This document shows, one piece after another, positions 1-10,524 of a DNA stretch of 23,882 bases; position 1 is the first letter of the stretch; the number at the start of each line of letters is the position of its first letter. Under the pieces are notes generated by a model, which had not been told where the DNA came from, did not search any database, and worked only from the letters and a program-made list of their open reading frames with translations. Position numbers and translations under genes: made by a program. This DNA comes from Elysia marginata (taxonomy: Eukaryota; Mollusca; Gastropoda; Plakobranchidae): positions 30,226 to 54,107 of the forward strand of contig BMAT01013686.1 of NCBI GenBank assembly GCA_019649035.1. Direction: 5' to 3'.

Positions 1-38
1 AGAGAGAGAGAGAGTGAGAAAGAGAAAGAATAGTGAGA
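1..38. repeat. AG-rich simple repeat at window edge
   Basis: The window opens inside an (AG)n run of seven units that decays into GAGAAA/GAAAGA sequence. It is probably the edge of a longer microsatellite cut by the window boundary. Confidence 0.8.
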
Positions 39-1319
39 ATATTAACGAAGAAGAAAAGGGGCAAATTAGGGAATAGAGCTAGAAAAAGACAGGAACACCG
101 GAAGACAGGCGTAAAGGAAGCATTGTAGAAAAGGTCAAGAGAAGAAAGGTTTAGCCTTAGAGGCGTCAAATGGATGCTTGTAAAGAAGTGCAGATCCAGA
201 TAGCTGCACTTTAATTTTTCCCCGATGCAAATTAAAGAAACATCCGAGCAGTGGTGGGATAATATCCTGTAGGCTGATCACAAAAGAAGCCGTATAGATA
301 TTCTTTTACATTAAGGACTGTATCTAACAATATTAAGACAACCTAACATTTAACGGTCTTGCATAATAAGTGCAAGAATAAAGTAAGAGCAGATAACATC
401 CCGATTCTACATGATACACGTTCAATGGCGGTCGCTCTAACCTCCGACCTTGGCTAAGTGTGATCTGATAGCCTCAACCAACCCCCATGATAGCCTAATG
501 GCGCGTTGAGCCAAGCGTCAAGAGATTTAGGATGTTTCATTGACAACTACAGTCTGTTATTGGCAGGTAAGCGAAGTAAAAGGAAGATAGTCGGGGTAAA
601 ATAGAAGCGAGAAAGAACAAGGAGAAGGTGGGTGGCATAATAAATAATCATAAAATAGTTAAAGAGAGAAGGGGTTTGAGAGAGATAGAAAAAGAGGTAA
701 AGGTATAGAAAGGGCTTCTTTAGAGCTATAAAAATCTAGAAAAGGAATGACATTGGATGAGTTCTAGTAACTGACAAGGAGAGGCTCTGGAGGGCCAGGT
801 TAAAAGTAGGCCTACTATTAGTACGTAAAAATAGGATAATGGTGGAGGAAAAAGAAAAAAAAACGTGTCTATGGAAAATCAGAGCCAGGCTTTAGAAGTC
901 GGAGAGGAGAAGGGTAGGCAATCACGAAAAGATTTCATAGAGCTCAATGTCTCCATACTAAAGCTGTTGATCCAACTATCAGCCATCAGGAGTCTTCATT
1001 GTCTACGAGACTTGATGAGCCCTCTGCCTCCACTGTTTTGTCTTCAGGACTTCAGCCCTGCTCCAGGGCCCGAGTACTTCAAAGGAGCTCATTAAGTGGA
1101 CCCAGCTTAAAGTTAGTAGATCAAGATACATTGATCTAGTTGCCGCGGAAACTCGAGACAAACAAAGGGATGAAAAGAAGAAAAATAAACCCCCATTATC
1201 TTCCTGGCATCTGAGGAAAGTTGGGCAATGATGCCCAGAAAATACAATTTATCAAAAAAGAGTGTAAAAAGCGGACTTCTTGTCCTCTATCATTTGTATA
1301 AAGTTGATTCACTAAATAG
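39..1319. other. No gene recognised
   Basis: The stretch is A+G-rich on the plus strand over 540-860, with many short GAGAA/GGAAG words. A 76-codon open frame at 865-1095 (plus) has no recognisable domain and looks like chance. No RNA gene or convincing splice-bounded exon was seen. Confidence 0.5.
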
Positions 1320-1600
1320 TTTATATTTATTATTCCTTTTTTGCAGTTTTAAAGTTCTCTTTAATCTTCCTTTCTGCTATTTCAGTCATTTTTCTCTATT
1401 GAGTTTTTGTTTGATTTTCTCTCCACTCGATCTATTTTGAACTGAATTTGTTCCCTCTCTTTATTTTTTTTCTTCATTTCCTTTTTCTCCCTATCTTTAT
1501 TCTTCTCCATCCCCTTTGTCTTGTTCTTTTTTTTTCTATATTTTTCTCTCTTATTTCTTATTCTTACTTCCTACCTTCTTTTTATGTATTCAATCTTATC
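1320..1600. repeat. T/C-rich low-complexity stretch
   Basis: The plus strand is almost entirely pyrimidine in runs of T with interspersed C (for example 1450-1560). This creates long but meaningless Phe/Leu/Ser-rich open frames. It is compositional and has no clear repeat unit. Just after it, at about 1640-1680, is a short degenerate GATA-like patch. Confidence 0.7.
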
Positions 1601-3271
1601 GTGCTCAGACATTTGACATGCCGGATACTTATTAGTCGATAGGAAAATGGATAGACAGGCAGATAGATAAACGGACAAATTCGAAGATGTATAGGGTGGG
1701 AATGGATGGAGGTAAATAAAGAGGAAAACCTTCAGAACAACCCTTATGAAATCAGATGAATCATCTAGAAACCTGAAGGAATAATAGGCCACGGTTAAAC
1801 CCTTCTCATGGCATCAAGCCTTTCATACTTATCTTTAATATAATCCTAGGTTTCAGCCCTACTTCTTTACAAACCGGATAAGATCTTCATAGGAGAAACG
1901 ACACTATCCAAGCCTCAGAATTAGCTTTTGTTGTTGAATGGGCTTTCAAAATAATCGCAACTCTTGTGCATCAAATACGTTTACAGACATAAGAGAATCT
2001 TTTTGTTTACTTCTTTTATTTTTCATCTTTTGTTGTTTCATCAGTATTGCGTCTTGAAAGCGATAATCAAGAAAACCTTGTACAAACAAGTTGGGTCTAG
2101 AGTTTCGATGTTTTTGCAAAATGGAAGTTTTGCAATTTGTGAAATACATCTTGAGAAACAGTTTGTGAGAAAAAACCATAAGATGCGGTAATTAGACTTA
2201 GTACTGTCATAGCTTTTTTTGCACCATTAAAGCCCAACATTCTTTTCTGAGGGGGGGGGGGTCTTCTTTCTTGACCTCAGAAGACGTAAAATCACCAGTT
2301 TATAGAGACGAATCCTCTTGTGTTCAAGTATGATGTATTAATCCTAGACCTATCAAGTCACTCGTAGTTTACACAGCAAGAAATAAATAAGATAATATAC
2401 CTGATCGTTTAAACAACGTCTAAAATGTGCTTTCAATAATAAGAAAATTGTTGTTTGGACATGCATTTATAGACTCAGTGCCTGATCAGTATTTATGCAC
2501 CGCAACTGACGTCACATTTTAGTACAGACTGTGCTTTTTATACTTCCCCATAAAAATCCATCAAATTCAAATTCCCTTCCGAATTATTAATCCCCATTAA
2601 AATTAGTAAAGCCGGTTTTAAATCCCTATCCGTATCTCAAAACAAAATTAATTTTCTCACCAAGGTAAAGAGAAAATCGTATGCAATCCCTTCATACATC
2701 ATTGTTTATTACCATTTCCTATTTAGCTATCGCTCACTTGGCGTTGTTTTTCCTTCAATCGCCACAGTTAATAGACCTACGCACAGTTTCCTCTTATACA
2801 AAACGCTATGTTTATCAATTGCTTTCTCAGCCCCACCCATATTCACAAACCTCAGTCACCAGACGCTCGTCCTGTGCGTTCATTTTATCCAGGCGTGTGA
2901 AGACGCGAGGTACTCACAGAGAGTCGGAGTGTTTGTGTATTTACCGGGTTCAAATCAACAACGATAAAAGCAGCGCTCTCGTCTATCAGACACCCTCAGT
3001 GTTTACAAGTCCTCGGGTTTGAACCGTAATGACAGCAGAGAAAACGTATCTCTTTTCAATGCTTCGAGAAGTTCACCTTAGTTTGAGAAAAGGGTTTCCG
3101 TCCCAACGAGCGATATGGGGTATGAATTAAATAAGATGGTTTCATTGGGTGCATGGAAAAAACTGGGTTTATTTTACTCCTTAAAGAGTCTAGGAAAAGA
3201 AAACCTTTCAGATTTTTTTTATTATTAATTTTTATTATTGGTTGAAAGCGTCTTTTCATTGTTTCATATTT
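1601..3271. other. No gene recognised
   Basis: This holds an 11-base G run at 2251-2261 and AT-rich DNA. An open frame of 113 codons at 2681-3022 (plus) begins with a hydrophobic stretch but then becomes a composition-driven mix with no motif I recognise. Two overlapping antisense open frames at 1946-2191 are also unremarkable. I see no supported gene. Confidence 0.5.
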
Positions 3272-3459
3272 CTTGTGCACGATACAATTTTATGACTGTT
3301 ACATTGTTTCATTTATTTCTATTGTTCTGTTTTCAAAGTTCGTTCCTTCTTCTTTGCGTGCCTCTCTTTCCCTCCCTCTTTGTCGTTGGCTATTGCTCAC
3401 CCTCTCTCCAAATCTTTCTCCCCCTCCCTTTCTTTCTCTCTCTATAATCAATCTATTAT
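3272..3459 (+). repeat. Copy 1 of a direct duplication, about 180 bp
   Basis: It starts at CTTGTGCACGATA and runs through a pyrimidine-rich body (TTCCTTCTTC, CCCTCCCTCTTTGTCGTTGG, CCAAATCTTTCTCCCCCTC). The same order of words recurs at 4341-4511 at roughly 90% identity by eye, with a 12-base insertion here (about 3378-3390). Each copy is followed by a different microsatellite, here (TTA)n. It could be a degenerate mobile-element fragment or a local duplication. Confidence 0.75.
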
Positions 3460-3465
3460 AATTGT

Positions 3466-3513
3466 CATTATTATTATTACTATTATTATTATTTATATTA
3501 TTACCATCATCAA

Positions 3514-3559
<46 letters not shown>
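3466..3559. repeat. (TTA)n / (ATT)n microsatellite
   Basis: An imperfect trinucleotide array, pure from about 3513 to 3559 and interrupted in its first half by ACC/ATC variants. On the minus strand it reads as poly-Asn, which is not evidence of a protein. Confidence 0.95.
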
Positions 3560-3988
3560 GGGGTAGGATTCGAAGACTCTCGTCATGTTGTTAAGAATGT
3601 AAGGTGTTTTGAAAATACTATTTAATTACAAGTGGAGTAGTTTCATAAATACCGATGCTTAAAAGTTATGTTAGCGAGCGAACTCTAGCAATTTTGCTTT
3701 CTAAATCGGTACTGAAACTGACAGCATTGTCATGAGACTTTATGGTTGGAGTGTCATGTAGTTAGTATAGGGTCTCAGAAAATCAGGTCGGTCTCAGGAA
3801 GGTTGAAATTAAAAGGTAATAATGAAATTGATTGCGGTGGAAAACACCGTCTACGATATGTGAGACACAATATAAAAATGTTCTTTTTTTAATCAGTAAA
3901 TAGATAATCTTTTAGTAGGGCGAATGTTACCTTGATTTTATCAATATCTTCTTCACATCTAAAACCATTTTAACTCTGTTGTTTTCAC
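3560..3988. other. No gene recognised
   Basis: Unique-looking AT-rich DNA between two repeat blocks. No open frame of interest, RNA gene or repeat was seen. Confidence 0.5.
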
Positions 3989-4202
3989 TCTCTCTTTCTC
4001 TCTGTCTCTTTCTCTTTCTCTCTGTCTCTTTCTCTTTCTCTCCGTCTCTTTCTCTTTCTCTCTGTCTCTTTCTCTTTCTATCTGTATCTTTCTCTCTGTC
4101 TCTTTCTCTCTCTTTCTGTCTCTTTCTCTCTCCTCCCGCTCCCTCTCTCTCTTTCTCTTTCTCTCTTCTCCCGCTCACTCTCTCTCTTTCTCTCTTTCTA
4201 TC
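3989..4202. repeat. 20-bp pyrimidine minisatellite, then CT-rich decay
   Basis: From 4001 to about 4090 the unit TCTGTCTCTTTCTCTTTCTC repeats head to tail four to five times with single-base changes (TCCG at 4041, CTA at 4078). It then decays into mixed CTCT/CTTT with two CTCCCGCTC-type words near 4130 and 4170. The whole block is pyrimidine-only on the plus strand except for the G of each unit. The antisense frame encodes Arg/Glu/Lys repeats, a by-product of composition. Confidence 0.9.
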
Positions 4203-4340
4203 CATCTATCTATCGATCTACTCATCTCTCGTTCTCTCCCTTTCATCATCTTTTCCTCTTTTTATAATTTCTAATTTTTTTTCTCTTTATTTGTTCCTGC
4301 TCCTGTTTTATTTGTTTGATTGCTGCTACCATTTCTTTTT

Positions 4341-4511
4341 CTTGTGCACGATAGAATTTTATGACTTTTACCTTGTTTCATTTACTTCTATTGTTCCGTT
4401 TTCAAGCTCGTTCCTTCTTCTTTCCTTGCCTTTCTTTCCCTCCCTCTTTGTCGTTGGCTCTCCAAATCTTTCTCCCCCTCTCTTTCTTTCTCTCTCTCTA
4501 TTATCTATCTA
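4341..4511 (+). repeat. Copy 2 of the direct duplication
   Basis: It is collinear with 3272-3459 in the same orientation, starting at CTTGTGCACGATA and ending in the CTTTCTTTCTCTCTCTATTA tract. It lacks the 12 bases present in copy 1 and leads into a (TATC)n array rather than (TTA)n. Confidence 0.75.
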
Positions 4512-4534
4512 TCTATTTATCTATCTATGACTAT
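4497..4534. repeat. (TATC)n microsatellite
   Basis: A short imperfect tetranucleotide array with one TATT and one TGAC interruption. It follows copy 2 of the duplicated segment directly. Confidence 0.85.
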
Positions 4535-4569
4535 CTCTCTATTTTCATCTCCCTCTCTCTCTCTCGCCT

Positions 4570-5875
4570 GATAAACAGACCGCTAATCAACCTAATTAAG
4601 CTTGATCCCTATAAGACGACGCTATAATTTGTGAATGAGACACATCATCACATAATTATGCCATGTCAAGCTCACGTATAGGAACCAAATGGCTGTTGCA
4701 TAATCTCGTCAGTACATAATGGTGTATGATGCTTATACGAGATAAACTCACATAAATCCAACAGGCTACGAGGTTTTACGTGGAATCAATACAAAAGTAC
4801 TTCCTGCCCAAATCAAATCGCCTTTCGTAACTTTATCTGTTACCGATGAAGTTTACAGCCATCGAAAGACGAATATACGTGCTGACTTGAAGCCGGAGTC
4901 ACAAGGTGGATTAACAGTGCCAACTAGCCTGTTGAGGCCTTGCAGGGTTGCATATAACAGTGAAGTGTTTGGTGATCAAGGAGAAGATGAGCTACATTTT
5001 AGTGAACTATAAGTGTTGACATTGTTGGCTATTTTGCTTACTTTCCTTTTGTGTGGTCATTCCTGGCGCAACCAAGCGGGGTAGTTTCATAGTATGATAA
5101 TGGGAATGAATGTTATTTAAATCTACTTTTAATTCAACACTCTTAATTGCAAATTAGATATTTTAAACTGTGACGTCTTTTAACGTGTTTCTTTAAAATA
5201 CAATTATCATGTGACATGTGTTCTGTTTGATTACAGTCTATTGGCAACAGAATAGTCTGGTAATATTCGCTCTCCTTCCAACATTTTCGACACGCTTCGC
5301 GTTTCAGAGAGGAAAATAAAACCAAATCATATTTATGGATTCATAGCAACATAGTTTCCATAAAATGCATTATAATCTCGCAGAGACTTCAATCAAGCGT
5401 CGACATCAGCCATAAAAATGGAGTACCGGTTTATCTCTAAGTATTTATTCTAAAGTGGCAATCACATTGAGTTTTTAATACACAACTTTGTTTTAGTTCA
5501 AGTCTGTTGTTGTAATCATTTCATACAAAACTTTTAAAGTTGGACTGAACTATCAAAAAGTATACATTATCCTTAGCAAACAATATTAATTTTGAAAAGA
5601 GAGTCTGCGTTATAAAGCGGCAAGATGCTTGTTCAGTTTTTCTGTTCGCCTTATCGACTGTTATACCGATCACGGTTAAACCCGGTTAAGTGAATATAAA
5701 ACAAACTCAGCCTCTGAAATATAATAATATATTATTTGATTTAATTTTTTTTAACATGGCATGAATTAGATATCAAAACTCACGCAAAAAAGGTGGACCA
5801 ACTTCAAATTTCAATGTAAACTTCAACTATCTGTAGTACCTTTTTCTAGCCTATGACTCGAAATAAACGACTCAC
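4570..5875 (-). other. Presumed first intron of the esterase gene (part)
   Basis: The exon at 5876-6082 ends in a strong donor at 5875, so DNA below it is intronic on the minus strand. I looked in all of 1-5875 for the next esterase exon (the PW...A...G..C.Q region that normally follows the RF motif) and did not find it. The intron therefore probably extends beyond the window. No other gene is recognised here. Confidence 0.45.
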
Positions 5876-5878
5876 CTC
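5870..5878 (-). promoter_or_regulatory. Splice donor of the esterase exon
   Basis: On the minus strand the sequence is GAG|GTGAGT, a full match to the metazoan 5' splice-site consensus. It falls just after the NLRFE motif. Translation beyond it loses family similarity. Confidence 0.85.
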
Positions 5879-6082
5879 AAACCGAAGGTTGCCGATGGGT
5901 GGTTTAGCGTACGGTATACCCATGAACCGTTCCACACGTCCCGCGCTGTGCACATGCTGCACGATACCGCGCACTGGGCCGTTCCGTGTCCGTCTTTGGA
6001 CGTATCGCTTACTTGCTCCAAGCGATAGAAATGTGCACACAAATAGTAATCGGAGAGTTTTAGTGAGAGTCGATGTTGTCAT
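5876..6082 (-). CDS. First coding exon of a secreted type-B carboxylesterase/cholinesterase-like protein
   Basis: The exon encodes 69 residues from an ATG at 6082-6080. The start is well fixed: the context is ACCATGA and an in-frame TAG lies three codons upstream. Residues 1-24 form a signal peptide (n-region MTTSTLTKTLR, hydrophobic core LLFVCTFLSLGAS). Basic KRYVQRRTR follows, then the family's N-terminal signature: NGPVRG at 34-39, RFMGIPYAKPP at 52-62 and NLRFE at 65-69. The FxGIPYAxPPxGxxRF block is characteristic of the alpha/beta-hydrolase type-B carboxylesterase family (carboxylesterases, cholinesterases, juvenile-hormone esterases, neuroligins, glutactins). The catalytic Ser, Glu/Asp and His lie in later exons not present here, so an active enzyme and a non-catalytic adhesion member cannot be told apart. 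The GPVRG form leans towards an enzyme. The exon closes with GAG|GTGAGT at 5876/5875 in phase 0. The following exon is outside the window. Confidence 0.88.
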
Positions 6083-6361
6083 GGTTAGCTATTTTGCTTG
6101 TCCTCTTCTTTTTGGCCTTCCTCTTATGCGCTAATACAAAAAGTCGACAATCTTAAACAAAATTTCTGTAATCAGTTTCTCTTCTCGCTTTCTATGAGCA
6201 CGAGCAACTTCTTTTCGGGGATGTCTTTGGCAATTTGACTATGTGGTTGTAAAACAAAACTTGAACAAACACCCATGGAACACATGTTGGTTCAGTCTTT
6301 TGTTGTCTCTTGTTCCTCGCATGCATCACAACGTATTCTTTAATCTAGGGCCAATTTTCTG
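6083..6361 (-). other. Upstream region of the esterase start
   Basis: This would hold the 5' UTR or an upstream non-coding exon and possibly the promoter of the esterase gene. I see no clear TATA box or repeat. An in-frame stop just before the ATG shows the coding exon does not simply continue upward. Confidence 0.35.
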
Positions 6362-6362
6362 T

Positions 6363-6525
6363 TTATTCACAAGAAGCAAGTAGGAAGCTTCCGGTCTTGC
6401 TTGCTGACGCCTCATGCTCAGCCAAAGGTTGTGTCTGCGGTTCAAATTGACTGTAAGCTGATGGTTCTCTGGTCTGATATGTAGACCGGAAAGTTTGACA
6501 CGGCAATGGTCTTCTTGGAAAGTGT
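6363..6525 (-). CDS. Possible terminal exon, unrecognised
   Basis: On the minus strand a good acceptor (TTTATTTGTTTTTCAG, ending at 6526) is followed by an open frame of about 54 codons ending TGTGAATAA at 6363. The stop overlaps an AATAAA polyadenylation word at 6367-6362. The peptide (HFPRRPLPCQTF ... FLLASCE) matches nothing I know. The other two frames also stay open for 80-150 bases, so the reading phase is not secure. A gene ending here would lie about 280 bp upstream of the esterase start on the same strand. It may well be chance. Confidence 0.2.
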
Positions 6526-6526
6526 C

Positions 6527-7846
6527 TGAAAAACAAATAAACAGTTAAGACTATAAGGCTAGATCTGGGCAATTTAACTGTACTGTTACAACAATCAACT
6601 GGTGTTTTCCTTGACGCAATATAATAGTGTTTTTAGCTGTTGTTCTTTTTAAGTCATTTGGTATCTTTAGGACAAAAATGACTATAAGGCTGTTCCATGA
6701 AGTTTAAAAAAATTATCCAAGAGTAGTTCCCCTTGGACAATGATGAGTTTTTAGGCTTAGATTCAGCACTAAAGTTATTCAAATAAACTACCTCGTCCAC
6801 AGGAGAGTTCGCTGGAGAACCCACCTTATGAATATCACACACAAGAGAGGTTGGTCTTGAAACACTTCCATACACTTTTATATATATTATGACGGGTTGA
6901 GGCGTTCCTGGTACATAAGGACAAACAGTCACAATTTAGCTCGTTGCCGCCCCTTGGCAGATTTAATGTTTTAAAGTCTTACTTTTAAATGAGTGTGACT
7001 TAATTTTCTGTTGTGTCGTAATTTGAGAAAAGAAAACATTGTTGTTCCCTGACTGTGCTCAAACCGCATGAGAGTAAAACTGGTATAAGACAACATTCAT
7101 TTAAGCGTTGGTTCCATGTTTGGCTACTTGGTTTCCTAATAGACCGCCTTGAAGAGGGCCTATGATAAAAGCGGAAGGGGAAAAACTAGAGAAAAAGAAG
7201 CCTTTAAAAATAGAGACGATGAACAGATTTTGGGTCAAAATGTCACATTGTGCTCCAGGGGTTGATGCTTAGGCTAGTTTGACAACAAAGGGTTTAACCA
7301 GATTGTCTTTTCAAAAGAAATACCATTAAGGGTCAACCGGGCAGAGGAGAGAACTGTGACCCTCTCCACCAAAGGCCACTGCTGAGACAAACAAAGAGTC
7401 TAGGTTTTTCAACAAATGATACTCTGTATATAACAGGCATGTGAAGCTTAGTGCACGATACCCTTATCAAAACAAAAATGGTCTCGCGAAGAATAATGCA
7501 CCACAATTTTGTTTGTGACTCAAACTTGACACCTTGGTGAAATGTCCGTGATGTAATTAGTTTCGTGGTCCTAACGCTGTAAATAAAGTGTTCCTGTTCT
7601 AATGTGTCACATTGAAATAAATTCAGATTTGGGTTGTTTTTTTCTGAACTATATAAGCATATACCATCTTGTATCCACGTTTAGACTTAAACAATCTTCA
7701 AACTTTTACAACTTTATCCACCCAGGCTTGCTCTTCTTTTTCATATAAACCTATTTTTATTTAATTTTTTTGCCGGAATAAATTAAATAAATTTCATCCT
7801 TTATTTTTAGTTTTGTAAAGCTTCAAAGTTATGCCTGTTCTATTCC

Positions 7847-7848
<2 letters not shown>
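6527..7848. other. No gene recognised
   Basis: AT-rich DNA. A minus-strand stretch at 6825-6907 lies between an acceptor-like CCAG and a donor-like AAG|GTGGGT and encodes about 27 residues (PVIIYIKVYGSVS...). This is too short and too weak to call. No RNA gene or transposon was seen. Confidence 0.45.

Positions 7849-7850
<2 letters not shown>

Positions 7851-7892
<42 letters not shown>
7851..7892. repeat. (TC)n microsatellite
   Basis: A pure dinucleotide run of about 21 units. Confidence 0.97.
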
Positions 7893-7896
<4 letters not shown>

Positions 7897-9893
7897 TCTT
7901 TGGTACTCGTGTTTTCTTTGTCGATTTGATCTTGTCGTCTAAAAAATGGTATATTTTATTCCACCCTAGTGGTACGCATGGTAAGCTTAGACAAAAAATA
8001 CATAGGAATGAATGACGATTTTCGCCTTAGTGCCTTCGATTTGAAGTCAAGATATCAATAATTTAAAAATAAAAAAAGAAAAAGAGAGGAAGAAAATAGA
8101 GAGGAAGAGAAAGGGTGGACGGCAAGATTGGATGGAATAGGGCCTAGATGCCAAGTTATTCTCTAGGCAAGTTGAAGTGTGCCTGCACGTTGGCCTCAGC
8201 CTTGAGGCTTTCTGTAACCTTTTCAGCCTGAGAAGAGAAGAGTCCAGCGCGTGGACTGCCATACACGTCACGCCATTGACGTAGACCATTCGCCTCTTGA
8301 CATTTCGTATTGCTCTTCGTTTTCTACGTTCTCTTTTTATACTTATAAAGCAAGCTTGCTGAGGAGGGGGGTTGGTAGAGAAGAGCAGAAATTTATACTG
8401 GACTTTAAATGAAACAAAGATTTTTTTAATCACCATCAGTTAAAACTGGGAAATGGTGTTTGGTTAATAATCGTAGCTTTTGGCATCCTCTACTCACAGC
8501 CAAAAGCAAAAAAGGTTATCCTCGATTCTCTATGCTGTCGGTGCATGTATAGACCAGGAGCAATCATATTGTTAGTGGTAGTCCAGCTTGCTAATAATGG
8601 CAAAAGCTTAATTTGACAATTCATGCAAAAGTGATAAAGCTATCATTGTCTGAAACATTAATGCTATCAGCTCTAACACAATTGTTAATGATAGAAAAGC
8701 TCACTTATGGCTTTCGTCGTAGGTGATAAAATTATCACCAGGGTTGACGTGAGAGACAACAATGCCACCCATACTTTGAAAAAAAATCATAAATCTATTT
8801 CATTGTATTTCATACACATGAAGTGTTAAAATTGCCTTCATTGACTTGAAATTTTCACTCTGAGACATCAACCTGGTTGCGACAATGTTAGGGCAGACAT
8901 CAGCTTCAGCATGCTTGTTAATAGCTAGGAGACAACGGTCTTCTGAAATCTTTGCCAGTTTTGATATTTATATGTTAGAAACATTCTTCTCTTTCCCCCA
9001 ATCCCTGCCTGCATATACAGGTACAGGGGCTTCCTTTGTGCTCTGATGTGGCGAGACTCATTTGCATCATGCCTGGAAAAGGGAAGCTCAAAATCAGGGG
9101 ATGAGAAACATTGCCCAAAATCTTGGCAGGCTTTATCTACACAGTGGCCATATGCAAAGAGAAGAACAAAAACATTTTACTGCAGCGTAAATTCTAACGT
9201 TTAAGGATGTTGTTGTACTTGTATCTATTAGCAGACAATGAATTATAGATAACACTGGTTACAAATATACATGTACAGGTAGGGTTTGTTTGTGTAAGTT
9301 GATTTTTATTTGAGCCTTTGAATGCAATGGAACCTGTACAAAAGTACTAGGGTAAACGCCCATTTACATGGATATTTTCACTTAGCTATTTTTGTGTCAG
9401 TTGGGCATAAAACACATAAAAATATTACACGGGATTGCTATGTCGAACTATTTGAACCCAGTGTCATTTAAAATCAAACAATGCTTGCAAAAGTTATAAA
9501 TAAGAGGTTTCGAAAAAAAAATGCAACTATGATGCTTAGGTTTCCGATGTTAAGTTTGGTTGATAGGCCTATACCCTTATCGTTTTCCTGGATGGCTTTC
9601 CACATCCAAGACAAACAAAAGAAATGGGTAGACATTAATTTTTGTTTAGACAGGCAGGGCATGGGGCACTGTAGACGGCAGGAAATTTGCATACAATTAT
9701 TAACCTGTGCACGAGGGAAAACAGCCAGTCTATGTTGATCTGTCTGTCTAGGAGGCTGATGATTGGAAAAGAGAGTGGGGGATCAGACAGAATGAGAGAA
9801 GGACGAAAGAAGAATTAATATAAAACGCGCATGGGTTTTTTTAAACATTCTCAATTCGATGTAATTTTAAATGGGCTATAAAAGCATGGGAAA
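7893..9893. other. No gene recognised
   Basis: A 129-codon ATG open frame at 8047-8436 (minus) is the longest non-repetitive frame in the window. Its C-terminal quarter comes from an A/G-rich run (giving Phe/Leu/Ser), the rest is Arg-rich with no domain, and it has no splice logic, so I do not call it a gene. A short palindrome GGTGATAA-AA-TTATCACC lies at 8722-8739. Nothing else stands out. Confidence 0.45.
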
Positions 9894-9904
9894 GGGGGGG
9901 GGGG
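9894..9904. repeat. G homopolymer, 11 bases
   Basis: A plain G run inside A/G-rich sequence. Similar runs of 10-12 bases occur at 2251, 10525 (C), 11087 and 12577 (C). Confidence 0.9.
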
Positions 9905-10160
9905 TGCAAAGAAAAGTAAGAGATGTGCAGTCTGAGAGAGAGGGCAGAGGGGTACATTATGAAAAGGCCAGGCACTGATGTTTGGATAAAACTAAAAAAA
10001 AATAAACAGAACGAAGAGGACACAAGATGTTAGTTCAGTTACAGTTCAGTACAATGAGAACAAAGCAGATTGATATGCATAGTAATAAAAGACCACTTCG
10101 TGTCATAGATTTTGTCCTCAATAATAGGCGGTTTGAAACATAGTTTCTTGGGAGTTTGAT

Positions 10161-10193
10161 ACATAGATAGATTGATAGACAGATAGATGATTT

Positions 10194-10246
<53 letters not shown>

Positions 10247-10308
10247 GTTGATAGATAGAAAGATAGGGAGATAGATAGATAGATAAGTTGATAGATAGAA
10301 AGATAGGG

Positions 10309-10381
<73 letters not shown>

Positions 10382-10386
10382 GATAG
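10161..10386. repeat. (GATA)n / (ATAG)n microsatellite
   Basis: A long tetranucleotide array with interruptions (GATT, GACA, GGGA, AAGTTG). It contains an exact 40-bp tandem duplication described separately and ends in an (AG)n run. Confidence 0.95.
10241..10320 (+). repeat. Exact 40-bp tandem duplication within the GATA array
   Basis: The segments 10241-10280 and 10281-10320 are identical, each carrying the AGATAAGTTG and AGATAGGGAG variant words. Variant words shared in register show that expansion copied a block of ten repeat units and did not slip by single units. Confidence 0.9.
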
Positions 10387-10413
10387 AGTAAGAAGAGAGA
10401 GATTCAGAGAGAG

Positions 10414-10446
<33 letters not shown>
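10387..10446. repeat. (AG)n tract
   Basis: An imperfect then pure AG dinucleotide run joined directly to the GATA array. It makes a compound microsatellite of about 285 bp. Confidence 0.92.
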
Positions 10447-10452
<6 letters not shown>

Positions 10453-10524
10453 CAAATGAAATTTGAAAAACTGCTTACACGCTAGGAATTCATCCGAGGC
10501 GAAAATTATAGCTGTTTATAATAT

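Noticed and set aside
420-530. Possible tRNA-like or inverted-repeat patch (TTGGCTAAG / GTTGAGCCAAG)
   Set aside because: The pairing is imperfect, no B box fits at the right spacing, and no second copy is seen in the window.
2681-3022. 113-codon open frame with a hydrophobic N-terminus, plus strand
   Set aside because: After the hydrophobic start there is no recognisable protein content, and the composition follows the local AT-rich DNA.
3927-4205. Arg/Glu/Lys repeat protein on the minus strand
   Set aside because: It is the translation of the 20-bp pyrimidine minisatellite, not a gene.
6825-6907. 83-base candidate internal exon, minus strand
   Set aside because: Splice-like ends are present, but the acceptor tract is weak. 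Its phase does not join the longest frame of the candidate exon at 6363-6525, and the peptide is unrecognised.
8047-8436. 129-codon ATG open frame, minus strand
   Set aside because: Arg-rich with no domain; the C-terminal part arises from an A/G-rich run, and there is no splice or polyadenylation logic. It is likely chance.
8722-8739. Small palindrome GGTGATAA-AA-TTATCACC
   Set aside because: Palindromes of this size are expected by chance in AT-rich DNA, and there is no context to give it a role.
10039-10455. 138-codon Tyr/Leu/Ser/Ile repeat frame, minus strand
   Set aside because: Translation of the GATA and AG microsatellites.
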